A stretch of 27,424 nucleotides of DNA, taken from CAIUVD01 sp044338255. GTDB lineage: Bacteria; Planctomycetota; UBA11346. Positions 1-8,045 of the stretch are shown one piece after another; the stretch's first letter is position 1; every line of letters begins with the position of its first letter. The DNA is taken from assembly GCA_044338255.1 (NCBI GenBank), contig JBIILZ010000048.1, positions 1 through 27,424 of the forward strand. The letters run 5' to 3'. The notes under the pieces are model-generated. The model saw only the letters and a list, made by a program, of their open reading frames with translations. It was not told where the DNA came from and made no database searches. The position numbers and the translations under genes are program-made.

Positions 1-106
1 ATCGAACGATGGAAAAAGAAGACTCGGGCTGGTCGATCAGCTTCGCGAAAACCACTGCATCCCTATGCTCGGAAAATCGTGAAAAAATGAGTGCTTAACG
101 CAATGC
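1..106 (+). mobile_element. possible right end of an insertion sequence
   Basis: This stretch is poorer in G+C than the following gene and has an open frame that closes with TGA at 88-90. The sequence AACGCAATGC at 97-106 is the exact reverse complement of GCATTGCGTT at 27302-27311 near the other window edge. In both places a recognisable protein is broken at that point: homology of the di-haem peroxidase begins right after 106, and homology of the solute-binding protein stops right before 27302. I infer that this is the end of an IS whose other end is seen at the right edge. The transposase family cannot be recognised from the fragment. Confidence 0.4.
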
Positions 107-1170
107 CATTGGGTACGAGTTGCGCCAGCTGCCATGATCCGCGCCAAGGCTTTGCTGGAAATCATGGCGGGACCACTGGGGTGGCAGTCGGCAGCACGCC
201 CAGTTCCATCGGCCTGCGCAATACCCCGACGGCAATGTATGGGCAATTCACGCCCGCCTTCAGCGTCACCACCACCAACGGCGTGAGCCGTGCACGTGGT
301 GGCCAATTCGTCGATGGTCGCGTCGACACCTTGGCCCAGCAGGCCCTCGGACCGCTGCTGGCGAGTGCCGAGATGAACAATCCCTCGGCGGCGGCGGTGG
401 TCGCCAAAGTCGCGAGCTCGGCCTATGCCGCCGATTTCAAACGCGAGTGGGGCAATGATATCTTCACCCGCACCGCTGATGCCTTTACGGCCATCGGCCA
501 ATCCATCGAGGCCTACGAGCGCACTGCCGAACTGCGTCCGTTCACCTCGCGCTATGATGAACGGCTGCGCGGCCGAAACAGTTTTACTGCCAGCGAACAG
601 CGCGGCATGGCGGTGTTCTTTGATCGCAGCAAAGGCAACTGCATCGCCTGCCATACCGCCAACAATACCGCCAACAATACCGCCAACAACACCATCGCCG
701 ATCCCAACGCCTCGCTGTTCACCAACCACACGTACGCCGCCTTGGGCGTGCCACGCAACCAGGCCATCCCGGCGAACAGCGTGGTAACGTTCTTCGACCT
801 CGGCCTCGCCGGCCCGCAGCGCAGCGCACCCGCCGGTATGAACAACGCCGCCGGGCAATTCAAGGTCCCGACCTTGCGCAACGTGGCCTTGAAAAAGGCC
901 TTCATGCACAACGGATTCTTCAAGAGCCTGAACGACGTGGTGGCCTTCTACGCCACCCGTGACCTGAATCCCCAGCGCTGGTATCCGGCCGGGCAGATCT
1001 TCAACGATCTGCCGCTCGCGCTGCGCGGCAATGTCACCCGTCAGGCGCCGTTCGACCTGCGTCCGGGGGACCGCCCGCGCCTGACGCCCGGCGATGTCGC
1101 GGACGTGGTCGCCTTCCTCGGAACCCTCAATGATGCGCCGGCGGTCACCGCCTTCAGCACCCCGCAGTGA
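91..1170 (+). CDS. di-haem cytochrome c peroxidase / MauG family protein, 5'-truncated
   Basis: Members of this family are periplasmic di-haem proteins that reduce hydrogen peroxide or oxidise protein side chains. Two haem-attachment motifs are visible, CASCH at residues 11-15 and CIACH at 184-188. A typical C-terminal part follows, with a PTLRNVALKKAFMHNGFF stretch and a closing VVAFLGTLN helix. The usual signal peptide and the family segment before the first haem motif are missing. The first available start is a GTG directly after an in-frame TGA at 88-90, and the first few residues probably come from foreign DNA. The gene is therefore most likely a 5'-truncated relic that is no longer exported. 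A 12-bp repeat directly after the second haem motif encodes an Asn/Thr/Ala-rich insertion. The family is clear; the exact subfamily is not. Confidence 0.8.
   Translation: MLNAMPLGTSCASCHDPRQGFAGNHGGTTGVAVGSTPSSIGLRNTPTAMYGQFTPAFSVTTTNGVSRARGGQFVDGRVDTLAQQALGPLLASAEMNNPSAAAVVAKVASSAYAADFKREWGNDIFTRTADAFTAIGQSIEAYERTAELRPFTSRYDERLRGRNSFTASEQRGMAVFFDRSKGNCIACHTANNTANNTANNTIADPNASLFTNHTYAALGVPRNQAIPANSVVTFFDLGLAGPQRSAPAGMNNAAGQFKVPTLRNVALKKAFMHNGFFKSLNDVVAFYATRDLNPQRWYPAGQIFNDLPLALRGNVTRQAPFDLRPGDRPRLTPGDVADVVAFLGTLNDAPAVTAFSTPQ
661..696 (+). repeat. 12-bp in-frame tandem repeat in the peroxidase gene
   Basis: The unit AACAATACCGCC occurs twice exactly (661-672, 673-684), and a degenerate third copy follows at 685-696. 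It inserts an Asn-Asn-Thr-Ala repeat immediately after the second haem motif, so it keeps the frame. It looks like recent replication slippage. Confidence 0.8.
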
Positions 1171-1248
1171 CCGGCTCCAGTGGCCGGTTTCAGTGGCCGG
1201 GTTCAGTGGCCGGGTTCAGTGGCCGGGTTCAGTGGCCGGGTTCAGTTG
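1171..1248 (+). repeat. 13-bp tandem repeat, six copies
   Basis: The unit CCGGGTTCAGTGG is repeated head to tail: copies at 1171, 1184, 1197, 1210, 1223 and 1236. Copies three to five are exact, and the outer copies carry one to three changes. The array starts at the first base after the stop codon of the peroxidase gene. The following 1249-1445 shows no convincing gene or terminator. Confidence 0.9.
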
Positions 1249-1445
1249 ACCTGGAACCGCAGGGAGCACCTGGCATGTACCCCGAGGTTTTCCTGCTGAA
1301 CATCGGTTCCCTACCATCTACCGGCAGCGGACGATCTTGATCGACGGCAATAATGACCGGGCGATGACGTGGTGGGTGATGCAAATGCGTGACGGCGGGA
1401 ATTTTCCTCGATCCCCGACGGCTCTCTTCTCATAACTTCTAAGTC

Positions 1446-1742
1446 ATGGCACCGCTTTTCGTCATTATACACGGACTGGCCCTGAGCGCCGACGCGACCC
1501 TCGGTGTGAACACCAATATCCAGGTGTTTTCCTACCGCGATCTGTATTCGGCGTTCGGCATGGTCGCCATCCTGGCGATGTTCAATGGTCTGCTGGTGAT
1601 GGCCTGCCTGGCCTTGGCAGCCCTGAAGTACGACAACCCCTGGCTGATGCTGGTGGGCAAGGCAACCTACCTCATCTCGTTGGTCCTCCAGAGCCTGCTC
1701 GGATTGGCGCCGATCGCCCTGATCGTGCATGCGTGCAGCTAA
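1446..1742 (+). CDS. small membrane protein, probably the 5' part of a frameshifted gene
   Basis: No family is recognised. The 98 residues contain hydrophobic segments at about 1-20, 36-60 and 68-96, consistent with three membrane spans. An in-frame TAA at 1440-1442 lies six bases before the ATG, so the start cannot be further upstream, and no good ribosome binding site is seen. The frame closes at TAA 1740-1742. A further hydrophobic span continues in the +1 frame (1729-1878) with no gap. This suggests one four-span membrane protein split by a frameshift, although two overlapping small genes are possible. Function unknown. Confidence 0.45.
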   Translation: MAPLFVIIHGLALSADATLGVNTNIQVFSYRDLYSAFGMVAILAMFNGLLVMACLALAALKYDNPWLMLVGKATYLISLVLQSLLGLAPIALIVHACS

Positions 1743-1878
1743 AGGCGAGGAGGCGAGCCTCGCCGTGTACGGCATGCCGTTCTTGCAACTCGCCTTCATT
1801 TTCCTGGTCATCTTCTATCAGATTCGCGTCGTCATCCTCTATCAACGCGTGCGCAAGTCGTTCGCAGCCGGTACATAA
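1729..1878 (+). CDS. 49-residue membrane segment, likely the 3' part of the frameshifted gene at 1446
   Basis: This frame opens at an ATG that overlaps the end of the preceding frame by 14 bases and closes at TAA 1876-1878. It encodes a charged start, one strong membrane span (about residues 17-36) and a basic tail, VILYQRVRKSF. The topology matches a last membrane helix with a cytoplasmic basic end. It is read here as the continuation of the gene at 1446 after a frameshift. It could also be a translationally coupled small membrane protein. Confidence 0.4.
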   Translation: MRAAKGEEASLAVYGMPFLQLAFIFLVIFYQIRVVILYQRVRKSFAAGT

Positions 1879-1928
1879 TTCGGCGCAACTGCCCATTGGC
1901 ATCGCCTTGGGTCTCAGAAGGTTTGCAC

Positions 1929-2825
1929 ATGTCGTTGCATGCCTGGTTGTCCGCCACCCGTCCGAAGACCCTGGCCGCCGGGGCGGTGCCGGTAGCCGTG
2001 GGCACGGCCTTGGCCGGGACGGTCACGACCATCGATTGGGCGGTCGCGGGCGGCTGCCTCGCGGGCGCACTGCTGATCCAGATCGGCTGCAATTTCGCCA
2101 ACGACGCCTTCGACGCGCTTAAAGGCGCCGATACCGCCGCCCGCGTCGGCCCGCAGCGCGCCGTCGCCGCCGGCCTGATCAGCGCCCGCGCCATGCTCGG
2201 GGCCACCGTCGTAGTGCTGGCCTGCGCCCTGGGGCTCGGCCTGTGGCTCAGTACCATCGGCGGCTGGCCGATCCTCGCTCTGGGCGTGCTCTCGCTGCTC
2301 TGCGCCGTGGCCTATACCGGCGGCCCGTATCCGTTGGCCTACATCGGGCTGGGCGATGTCTTCGTGCTGCTGTTCTTCGGTTTGTTCGCGGTCCTCGGTT
2401 CCGCCTGGCTGCAGATCGCCGACATGGCCGCGCCGCGCTTGCCGGCGATCTGGTGGTGGGTGGCGGTAGGTCTCGGACTGCAGGCGGCGGCGATCATCTG
2501 CGTCAACAATCTGCGCGATATCGCCACCGATGCCCCGGCCGGCAAGCGCACCCTGTGCGTGCGCCTGGGTGATCGCGCCAGTCGCTTCTACTACCTCGGC
2601 CTGCACCTCGCGGCGGCCTTGGCGTATCTGCTCGCCGCCGCCTGCAGCACCCCGCTCACGCGCGAGCCCTTCATGGGCGCGGCGATGATCGCCGCCGTCG
2701 GCGGCCTGCTCCTCGCCAAAGGCGTGATGCGCGCCGAAGGTGCCGGGCTCAACGTGTACCTTGCACGCTCCGCGGCTCTCGAACTGGTGACGGGTGCGGG
2801 GCTCGCGATCATGCTTAGTCTCTGA
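1929..2825 (+). CDS. menA: 1,4-dihydroxy-2-naphthoate polyprenyltransferase
   Basis: MenA attaches the polyprenyl tail to 1,4-dihydroxy-2-naphthoate in the membrane, giving demethylmenaquinone. The 298-residue product is a UbiA-superfamily protein with about eight to nine membrane helices. Both Asp-rich prenyl-diphosphate motifs are present: NFANDAFDALKGADT near the N-terminus and NNLRDIATDAPAGKRTLCVR in the middle. The frame is open from a TTG at 1896. The ATG at 1929 is preferred because AGAAGG lies upstream at normal spacing and the protein then starts as MenA does (SLHAWLSATRPKTL). The menC start follows five bases after the stop, so the two are probably one transcript. The menC and menE neighbours favour MenA over UbiA or other prenyltransferases. 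Confidence 0.9.
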   Translation: MSLHAWLSATRPKTLAAGAVPVAVGTALAGTVTTIDWAVAGGCLAGALLIQIGCNFANDAFDALKGADTAARVGPQRAVAAGLISARAMLGATVVVLACALGLGLWLSTIGGWPILALGVLSLLCAVAYTGGPYPLAYIGLGDVFVLLFFGLFAVLGSAWLQIADMAAPRLPAIWWWVAVGLGLQAAAIICVNNLRDIATDAPAGKRTLCVRLGDRASRFYYLGLHLAAALAYLLAAACSTPLTREPFMGAAMIAAVGGLLLAKGVMRAEGAGLNVYLARSAALELVTGAGLAIMLSL

Positions 2826-2830
2826 TTCCG

Positions 2831-3910
2831 ATGCCCTGCCATCTCTACCGTTGCGACCTGCCACTGCTGCGACCCCTGACTACCGCCCGGGGAATGATCG
2901 CGTCGCGCACCACCTGGGTGGTCGAGATCGTCACCGATTCCGGGGCCCGCGGCCTCGGCGAGGCCGCGCCCCTGCCCGGCTTCGGCGGTGAAGAGCCGGA
3001 AGTCTGCGCCCAGGTGCTCAACCTCGCGCTCGCCGCCCTGACCACCGATACCGTGCGCGGCTGGCTGGAACGCGGTAAGGCCGATGCGCCCCTCGGTCAC
3101 GTATTGGAACCGTTGCTGGCCAAGGCTCCGTGCGCCCGCCATGCCATCGAGGGTGCACTGATCGATCTGCTCGCCCAGCACATGCAGCGTCCGGTGGCGG
3201 GCTGCCTGTCGGACAACGGCGCGATCGTGATCGCCGTCAACGCCCTCGTCGATGGCCCGGAAGATGCCCGCTGGGCCGTCGAGCAGGGCTTCAAGACGAT
3301 CAAAGCCAAGATCATCGGCGAACCCTCGCAGGCCGCCGCACGCACCCTCGAACTGCGCACCGCCATCGGCTCGGGCATCAAGTTGCGCGTCGATGCCAAC
3401 GCCAGCTGGAACTTCGCGCAGGCCCTCAGCTTCTGCGAAGCGACCCAGCTCGCTCATGTTGAAGTCCTCGAACAACCAATCGACCACCTGCTGCCGAAAG
3501 CACTCGAGGATCTGGCCCATCTCCGTCGGCGCACCGGCGTCCGCGTCGCCATCGACGAAGGCATCCGCTCCGCCGCCGATGTCGGTCGCGTCGGCGCGGC
3601 GCAGGCAGCGGATGTCGTGGTGCTGAAGCCGATGTTCCTCGGCGGTTGGCGGCCGACGCTGCAGGCGGTGCAGTTGGCGCATACCTGCGGCCTGGGGGTG
3701 ATCATCACCTCGTCGCTCGATGGCTGCATCGGCGTGGCCTTCGCCGCGCACATGGCCGCCGCCTGCAGCCTCACCGAATATGCGCATGGCCTCGCCACCG
3801 GCGAGCGCTTCGAGGCCGACCTCACCAGCGAGCCGCTGCTGGTCAAACAGGGCAACATGCTGATCCGCGAACGACCGGGCCTGGGCATCGGCCGCCTGAT
3901 GGGATCCTGA
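2831..3910 (+). CDS. menC: o-succinylbenzoate synthase (enolase superfamily)
   Basis: MenC dehydrates SHCHC to o-succinylbenzoate in menaquinone synthesis. The 359-residue protein has the enolase-superfamily capping domain followed by a barrel. The catalytic set can be read: KAK at 158-160 (second Lys as acid/base), metal ligands Asp188 in RVDAN, Glu214 in LEQP and Asp242 in IDEG, and Lys266 in LKP. The related dipeptide epimerases and N-acylamino acid racemases share this fold. The menA and menE neighbours support the MenC role. It begins five bases after menA. Its stop lies inside a run of 11-bp repeats that continues towards menE. Confidence 0.87.
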   Translation: MPCHLYRCDLPLLRPLTTARGMIASRTTWVVEIVTDSGARGLGEAAPLPGFGGEEPEVCAQVLNLALAALTTDTVRGWLERGKADAPLGHVLEPLLAKAPCARHAIEGALIDLLAQHMQRPVAGCLSDNGAIVIAVNALVDGPEDARWAVEQGFKTIKAKIIGEPSQAAARTLELRTAIGSGIKLRVDANASWNFAQALSFCEATQLAHVEVLEQPIDHLLPKALEDLAHLRRRTGVRVAIDEGIRSAADVGRVGAAQAADVVVLKPMFLGGWRPTLQAVQLAHTCGLGVIITSSLDGCIGVAFAAHMAAACSLTEYAHGLATGERFEADLTSEPLLVKQGNMLIRERPGLGIGRLMGS

Positions 3911-3962
3911 CAGGACTCTGGCAGGGCTCTAGCAGGACACAGGCAGGACACAGGCAGGACAC
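3908..3962 (+). repeat. degenerate 11-bp repeats between menC and menE
   Basis: The unit AGGCAGGACAC is exact at 3941-3951 and 3952-3962. Increasingly diverged copies precede it at 3930, 3919 and 3908, the last covering the menC stop codon. The final copy places AGGA (3956-3959) nine bases before the menE ATG, so the repeat appears to provide the only ribosome-binding-like sequence for menE. Confidence 0.7.
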
Positions 3963-3968
3963 CGCACG

Positions 3969-5279
3969 ATGATCATCCTCCGCCCACAACGCGGCCGCGA
4001 GCGCTGGTGGCTGCCGGGTGCGGCCACCGCCGCGCAGTGGTTGCGGGCGAACCACGCGCCGGGCAGCCGCCTGGCCCTGCGCGCGACCAGCACCCCCGCC
4101 ACCGCCGCTCTGATCCAGGGCGCCTGGGCCGCCGGCGTCTGCCTGGTGCCACTCAGCCGACGACTCCCCGAAGCCCAGGCGACAGCCCTCGCCCGGCGCG
4201 CCGGCTGCGAGCACATCCTCAGCACTTTGCCGGAGTTCAGCGGCGACGGCGATCCCGGCGGCGACGACCACGATCCGGCGGCGACCGGCCTGCTGCTGTT
4301 CACCTCTGGGACCAGCGGCGAAGCGAAAGCGGTGTGCCTGTCGCGACGCGCCCTCTTGGCCGCTGCCGGGGCCGCGGCGCTGCGCCTCGAATTGACCCGC
4401 GATGACCGCTGGTGCGCCTGCCTGCCGCTCGATCACATCGGTGGCATCAGCACCATCCTGCGCTCGATGATCGCGGGTTTCACCGTGCACCTGCACGAGA
4501 CCTTCGCCATTGCCGAGGTCCGTGCCGATCTCGATCAGGGCGCCACCGGCGCCTCGTTGGTGCCGACCATGCTCCATCGCCTGGCGACGGCGCCGTGGTC
4601 CGCCGACCTGCGCGTGCTGCTGATCGGCGGCGGCCCGCTCGCTCCCGACCTGGCCCGGCGCTCCTTGGCGCTGGGCGTGGCCCCCTGCCAGACCTATGGC
4701 CTCAGCGAATGCGCCAGCCAAGTGTGCACCCTGGGTCCGCGCGAAGCCGCCGCCGGCCTCGGCACCGCCGGCACGCCGCTGGCCGGCATGGAGGTCTCGC
4801 TGACTCAGACGGGCATGATCCGCGTGCGCGGTTCGTCGCTGATGGATGGCTATTTCAATCTGCCTGGGCTCGCTCTGCCTGGGCTTGCTCTGCCAGAGCC
4901 GTTTGATGCCGATGGCTGGTTCACCACCGGCGATCTCGGCGAATTCGACGAGCACGGACGGCTGATGGTGCTCGGACGCACCGATGACGTGATCGTCACC
5001 GGGGGCGAGAAAGTCGCTCCGTACCTCGTCGAGGCGCACTTCGAGCAGCATCCCGGCATTCGCGAGGCGGGCGTCTATGGCGAGGCCGATGCCGAGTGGG
5101 GGCACTGCGTGTGCCTGGTGCTGGTCGCCCGCGAGGCCCCGGTGTCCGATGCAGAGATCCGCGCCCTGAGCCGCGGACTCGCCGATTTTCAGCGCCCGAA
5201 AAAATGGCGCTGGGCAGCGGGCCTGCCGCGCACCGCCCTCGGCAAGCTGCAACGCCAGCGCCTGCCGCTGCACGTCTGA
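3969..5279 (+). CDS. menE: o-succinylbenzoate--CoA ligase
   Basis: MenE activates o-succinylbenzoate with ATP and joins it to CoA, the step after MenC. The 436-residue protein is a compact ANL-superfamily adenylating enzyme. Visible motifs are the phosphate-binding LLLFTSGTSGEAKAV, the TYGLSEC adenine-binding motif, GWFTTGDLGEFDEHG with the hinge LGRTDDVIVTGGEKV, and the C-terminal PRTALGKLQR with catalytic Lys426. The Ser/Thr/Gly-rich loop and short N-terminal domain match MenE rather than longer fatty acyl-CoA ligases. The start ATG follows an AGGA inside a tandem repeat. Residues 298-307 are two copies of Leu-Pro-Gly-Leu-Ala encoded by a 15-bp repeat in a loop before the GWFTTGD motif. menB, menD and menF are not in the window. 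Confidence 0.88.
   Translation: MIILRPQRGRERWWLPGAATAAQWLRANHAPGSRLALRATSTPATAALIQGAWAAGVCLVPLSRRLPEAQATALARRAGCEHILSTLPEFSGDGDPGGDDHDPAATGLLLFTSGTSGEAKAVCLSRRALLAAAGAAALRLELTRDDRWCACLPLDHIGGISTILRSMIAGFTVHLHETFAIAEVRADLDQGATGASLVPTMLHRLATAPWSADLRVLLIGGGPLAPDLARRSLALGVAPCQTYGLSECASQVCTLGPREAAAGLGTAGTPLAGMEVSLTQTGMIRVRGSSLMDGYFNLPGLALPGLALPEPFDADGWFTTGDLGEFDEHGRLMVLGRTDDVIVTGGEKVAPYLVEAHFEQHPGIREAGVYGEADAEWGHCVCLVLVAREAPVSDAEIRALSRGLADFQRPKKWRWAAGLPRTALGKLQRQRLPLHV
4860..4889 (+). repeat. 15-bp in-frame duplication in menE
   Basis: Two 15-bp units (4860-4874 and 4875-4889, one mismatch) encode LPGLA twice, and a partial third unit (LPEP) follows. The duplication is in frame and lies in a surface-loop position between the YFN and GWFTTGD segments. 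Confidence 0.75.
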
Positions 5280-5334
5280 CTGCATCGGCGATCAGAAAGG
5301 TGCGCCGGCTGATTCTGGCGCTATCTTCTCGCCC

Positions 5335-6744
5335 ATGGATCAGCTTATTCCGTTGCTCGCCGAAGTCGTGCGCACCCTCGAAACGCAGGTGCCGTACGCC
5401 AGCGCCTATGCCCGCCGCGATGCCGGCACGCAGGTACGCGTCGATAGCGCCAGCACCACCTGCCAGCCGGTGCCACCCAATGCCGGTCTGACCCTGACGG
5501 CGTGGACCGGCGCGCGCTTCATCGAGGAGAGCAGCGATCGCCTCGATGCCGAGGGCGTGCTCGCCGCCAGCGCCGCCTTGCAGGCGCGCATCGCCGCCGT
5601 CGGCGTGGTCCGCGATGGCCTGGTGCTGGAGCCCGGCGAAACCCTGCATCGGACCTTCGCGCAGAGCATGGAGCGCGACAGCCTGGGAGTACCCGCCGCC
5701 GAGAAGATCGCCTTGGCCCATGCCCTGCGCGCGACCCTCGCCGGTCCTCAGCTACAGGAGGCCACCGCCATCGTCGGCGACGTCCACTCCGAGATCGTCT
5801 TCGTCAATCGCACCCGACGCCTGCATCAGCAACTCCACCGCGTGCGCCAGATCGTGCTCGGTATTTGGGCCGCCGACGGCGCGCAGGTGCAGCTGCATGG
5901 TGGCTTCGAACGCATCGGCGGCTGGGAGCATCAAACCCTCGACGGCGCTTCTCTCGCCAATCACTCCTATCTTGCCGAGCTGCGCCGCGACGGCCCACGC
6001 CTCATCGGCGCCCCCCGCCTGCCCGATCCGGGTGAGCATACCTGCGTCTTCGACGGGGCCTTCGCGGGGATCTTCGCGCATGAGGCCTTCGGTCACGGCA
6101 CCGAACAGGATCTCTATCTCAAGGATCGCAGCGAAGGCGCGCATTGGCTGGGCAAGGCCGTGGCCTCGCCGTTGGTGCAGATGTTCGATGACCCGGCCAA
6201 CGGCTGGGCAGCGAGCTACTTCTTCGACGACGAAGGCACGCTCAGCCAGCCCACCGAGATCATCCGCAACGGTGTGCTCCAGGCCGGTCTGAATGATCGC
6301 TACAGCCACGCCGTGCTCAGCCGTCGCGGGCTGGCGGTGCGCAAGACCGCCAATGGCCGGCGCGAGGCCTACGACCACAAACCGTACACGCGCATGACCA
6401 ATACCTTCTTTGGGGCCGGTGATCGCAGTCTCGACGAGCTCATCGCCGGCGTCGAGCGCGGGTACTTCCTCACGCATCCCTCGAACGGCATGGAGGATCC
6501 CAAGGGCTGGGGCATCCAGCTCGAAGGCGCAATGGCCGAAGAGATCCGCGACGGCAAGCTCACCGGCCGGGTGTTCTCGCCGATCGTGGTCACCGGCTCG
6601 GTGCCGCGCCTGCTGCAGAGCGTCGACGGTGTCGGCCGCGAGCTGGTCGAGGCCAGCGTCGGCATGTGCGGCAAGGGCTACAAGGAATGGGTCAAGGTTA
6701 CCGATGGCGGCCCGGCCCTGCGCCTGAAGGCGGTGATCGCGTGA
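5335..6744 (+). CDS. tldD: TldD-type metalloprotease subunit
   Basis: TldD forms a heterodimeric protease with TldE (PmbA) that degrades unfolded peptides and, in some hosts, matures peptide natural products or removes antitoxins. The 469-residue product has the zinc motif HEAFGH at 249-254, with His249 and His254 as ligands and Glu250 as catalytic base. Cys445 in the MCGKGY segment fits the third ligand known from E. coli TldD. C-terminal family stretches are also present (SNGMEDPKGWGIQLEG and VGRELVEASVGMC). It starts 55 bases after menE on the same strand. Its last codons overlap the GTG of the next gene by four bases (GTGA), which suggests coupled translation of the two subunits. Confidence 0.9.
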   Translation: MDQLIPLLAEVVRTLETQVPYASAYARRDAGTQVRVDSASTTCQPVPPNAGLTLTAWTGARFIEESSDRLDAEGVLAASAALQARIAAVGVVRDGLVLEPGETLHRTFAQSMERDSLGVPAAEKIALAHALRATLAGPQLQEATAIVGDVHSEIVFVNRTRRLHQQLHRVRQIVLGIWAADGAQVQLHGGFERIGGWEHQTLDGASLANHSYLAELRRDGPRLIGAPRLPDPGEHTCVFDGAFAGIFAHEAFGHGTEQDLYLKDRSEGAHWLGKAVASPLVQMFDDPANGWAASYFFDDEGTLSQPTEIIRNGVLQAGLNDRYSHAVLSRRGLAVRKTANGRREAYDHKPYTRMTNTFFGAGDRSLDELIAGVERGYFLTHPSNGMEDPKGWGIQLEGAMAEEIRDGKLTGRVFSPIVVTGSVPRLLQSVDGVGRELVEASVGMCGKGYKEWVKVTDGGPALRLKAVIA

Positions 6745-8045
6745 CGCTCCAGCACATCATCGCCGCCCTGCGCGCTGCGCCGAGCATCCGCCAATGGCAG
6801 ATCACCGAGGTCGTCACCGTACGCCATGAGCGCTACCTGACTTTCCTCGCCGTCGAAAGCGAACGCCGCGCCGCCGCCACGCGCTGGGTGGTGTGGCTGG
6901 CGCTCGCCGCGCACGACGGCAAGCAGGGTGAGGCCTCCTTCACGCTCGGCTCGGCCGAAGACGCCGATGCCCTCGTCGAGCGCATGCGCCAGGCCCTCGA
7001 CTCCGCCGCCGCCGCTGGCAATCCGGCGTGGGAGCTGCCGGTGCCCGGTGCGCCCGGCACCGCCGAAGCCCCCAGTGATCCCGCCGCCGCCTGCGATTCC
7101 GGGCTGCTCGCCGATCCCGTCCACGTCCTCGACGAGCTGGTCGCGGAATACTCCGCGGCGGTGCCCTCCGAGGTCCGCCCGAGCACCCTCGAACTGTTCG
7201 CCACCATCACCGATCGGCGGCTGCTCAATCATCGCGGGCTCGACCTGCGCGATCGCAGCACCCGGCTCTATGCCGAGTTCGTCCTGCTGCATCGGCCGGC
7301 CCACGGCGCCGAGGTCGAATTCTTCGATCGCGTCGAGGCCACTCGCGCCAGCGATCTGCACCTCGGCGCGCGCGTGATCATCGCCGCCGCCTGCGTCCGC
7401 GATGGCGCTAGCGCCGGCAAGCCGGTGGCCGGTGTGCAGGCGGTGCTGATCAGCGATGCCTATGCCTCCGAGCTCATCGACTATTACGCGCACCACAGCG
7501 ATGCCGCGCTGCACGCGCGGCGGGTCAATGCCCTGCACGAGCAAGCCCCCGTGCTCGTGCGCCAGGGTGGAGATCCGCTGACGCTGACCTCGGACCCCGG
7601 AGTGCCGAGCCTGGCGGCGTATACCTTCGACGCCAACGGCTACGCCGCGCAACGGCAGGAGCTGGTCGTTAACGACGTGCTCGTCGGCGTCCACGGCAGC
7701 GGCCGGTGGATGCAGGTGCTTGGGCGCACGCCACGCGGCGCGCGCGCGACCCTGGTGGTGCCCGCCGGTGGCACGCCGCTCGCCGAGCTACGTAGCGGCG
7801 TGCTCGAGGTCGTACGCTTCAGCGAATTCAGTCCGCGCGCCGACACCGGGGCCTTCAGCGGCGAGATCCGTCTCGCCTACCTGCACCTCGCCGATGGCAC
7901 CCGCCGCGCCATCTGCGGCGGCAGCGTCAGCGGCGTGCTCAAAGAGGCCCTCGCCGATGCCCGCTTCAGCCGCGAAGTAGTCACCGTCGGCGACTACCAC
8001 GGACCGCAGGCGATCCGTCTGGCAGCAGTGACCGTCACCGCATAA
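6741..8045 (+). CDS. pmbA: PmbA/TldE-like partner of TldD
   Basis: This 434-residue protein is the second subunit of the TldD/TldE protease. It lacks the HExxxH zinc motif, as expected for TldE. The C-terminal part carries family features: FSPRADTGAFSGEIRLAYL, the glycine-rich GGSVSGVLKEALAD, and a closing GDYHGPQAIRL strand. The frame is open further upstream to 6666. The GTG at 6741 is chosen because it overlaps the tldD TGA by four bases and removes a segment that is only out-of-frame tldD sequence. The N-terminal half (1-150) is poorly conserved and Ala/Pro-rich. It ends 97 bases before the convergent comEC-like gene. Confidence 0.82.
   Translation: MTLQHIIAALRAAPSIRQWQITEVVTVRHERYLTFLAVESERRAAATRWVVWLALAAHDGKQGEASFTLGSAEDADALVERMRQALDSAAAAGNPAWELPVPGAPGTAEAPSDPAAACDSGLLADPVHVLDELVAEYSAAVPSEVRPSTLELFATITDRRLLNHRGLDLRDRSTRLYAEFVLLHRPAHGAEVEFFDRVEATRASDLHLGARVIIAAACVRDGASAGKPVAGVQAVLISDAYASELIDYYAHHSDAALHARRVNALHEQAPVLVRQGGDPLTLTSDPGVPSLAAYTFDANGYAAQRQELVVNDVLVGVHGSGRWMQVLGRTPRGARATLVVPAGGTPLAELRSGVLEVVRFSEFSPRADTGAFSGEIRLAYLHLADGTRRAICGGSVSGVLKEALADARFSREVVTVGDYHGPQAIRLAAVTVTA

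Noticed and set aside
1171..1248. CRISPR array
   Set aside because: The 13-bp units are head to tail without spacers, and no cas genes are present.
2591..5285. Two long minus-strand open frames (2591-3787 and 3843-5285)
   Set aside because: They are shadows of menA, menC and menE, with Gln/Gly/Ala/Arg-rich composition and no recognisable motifs.
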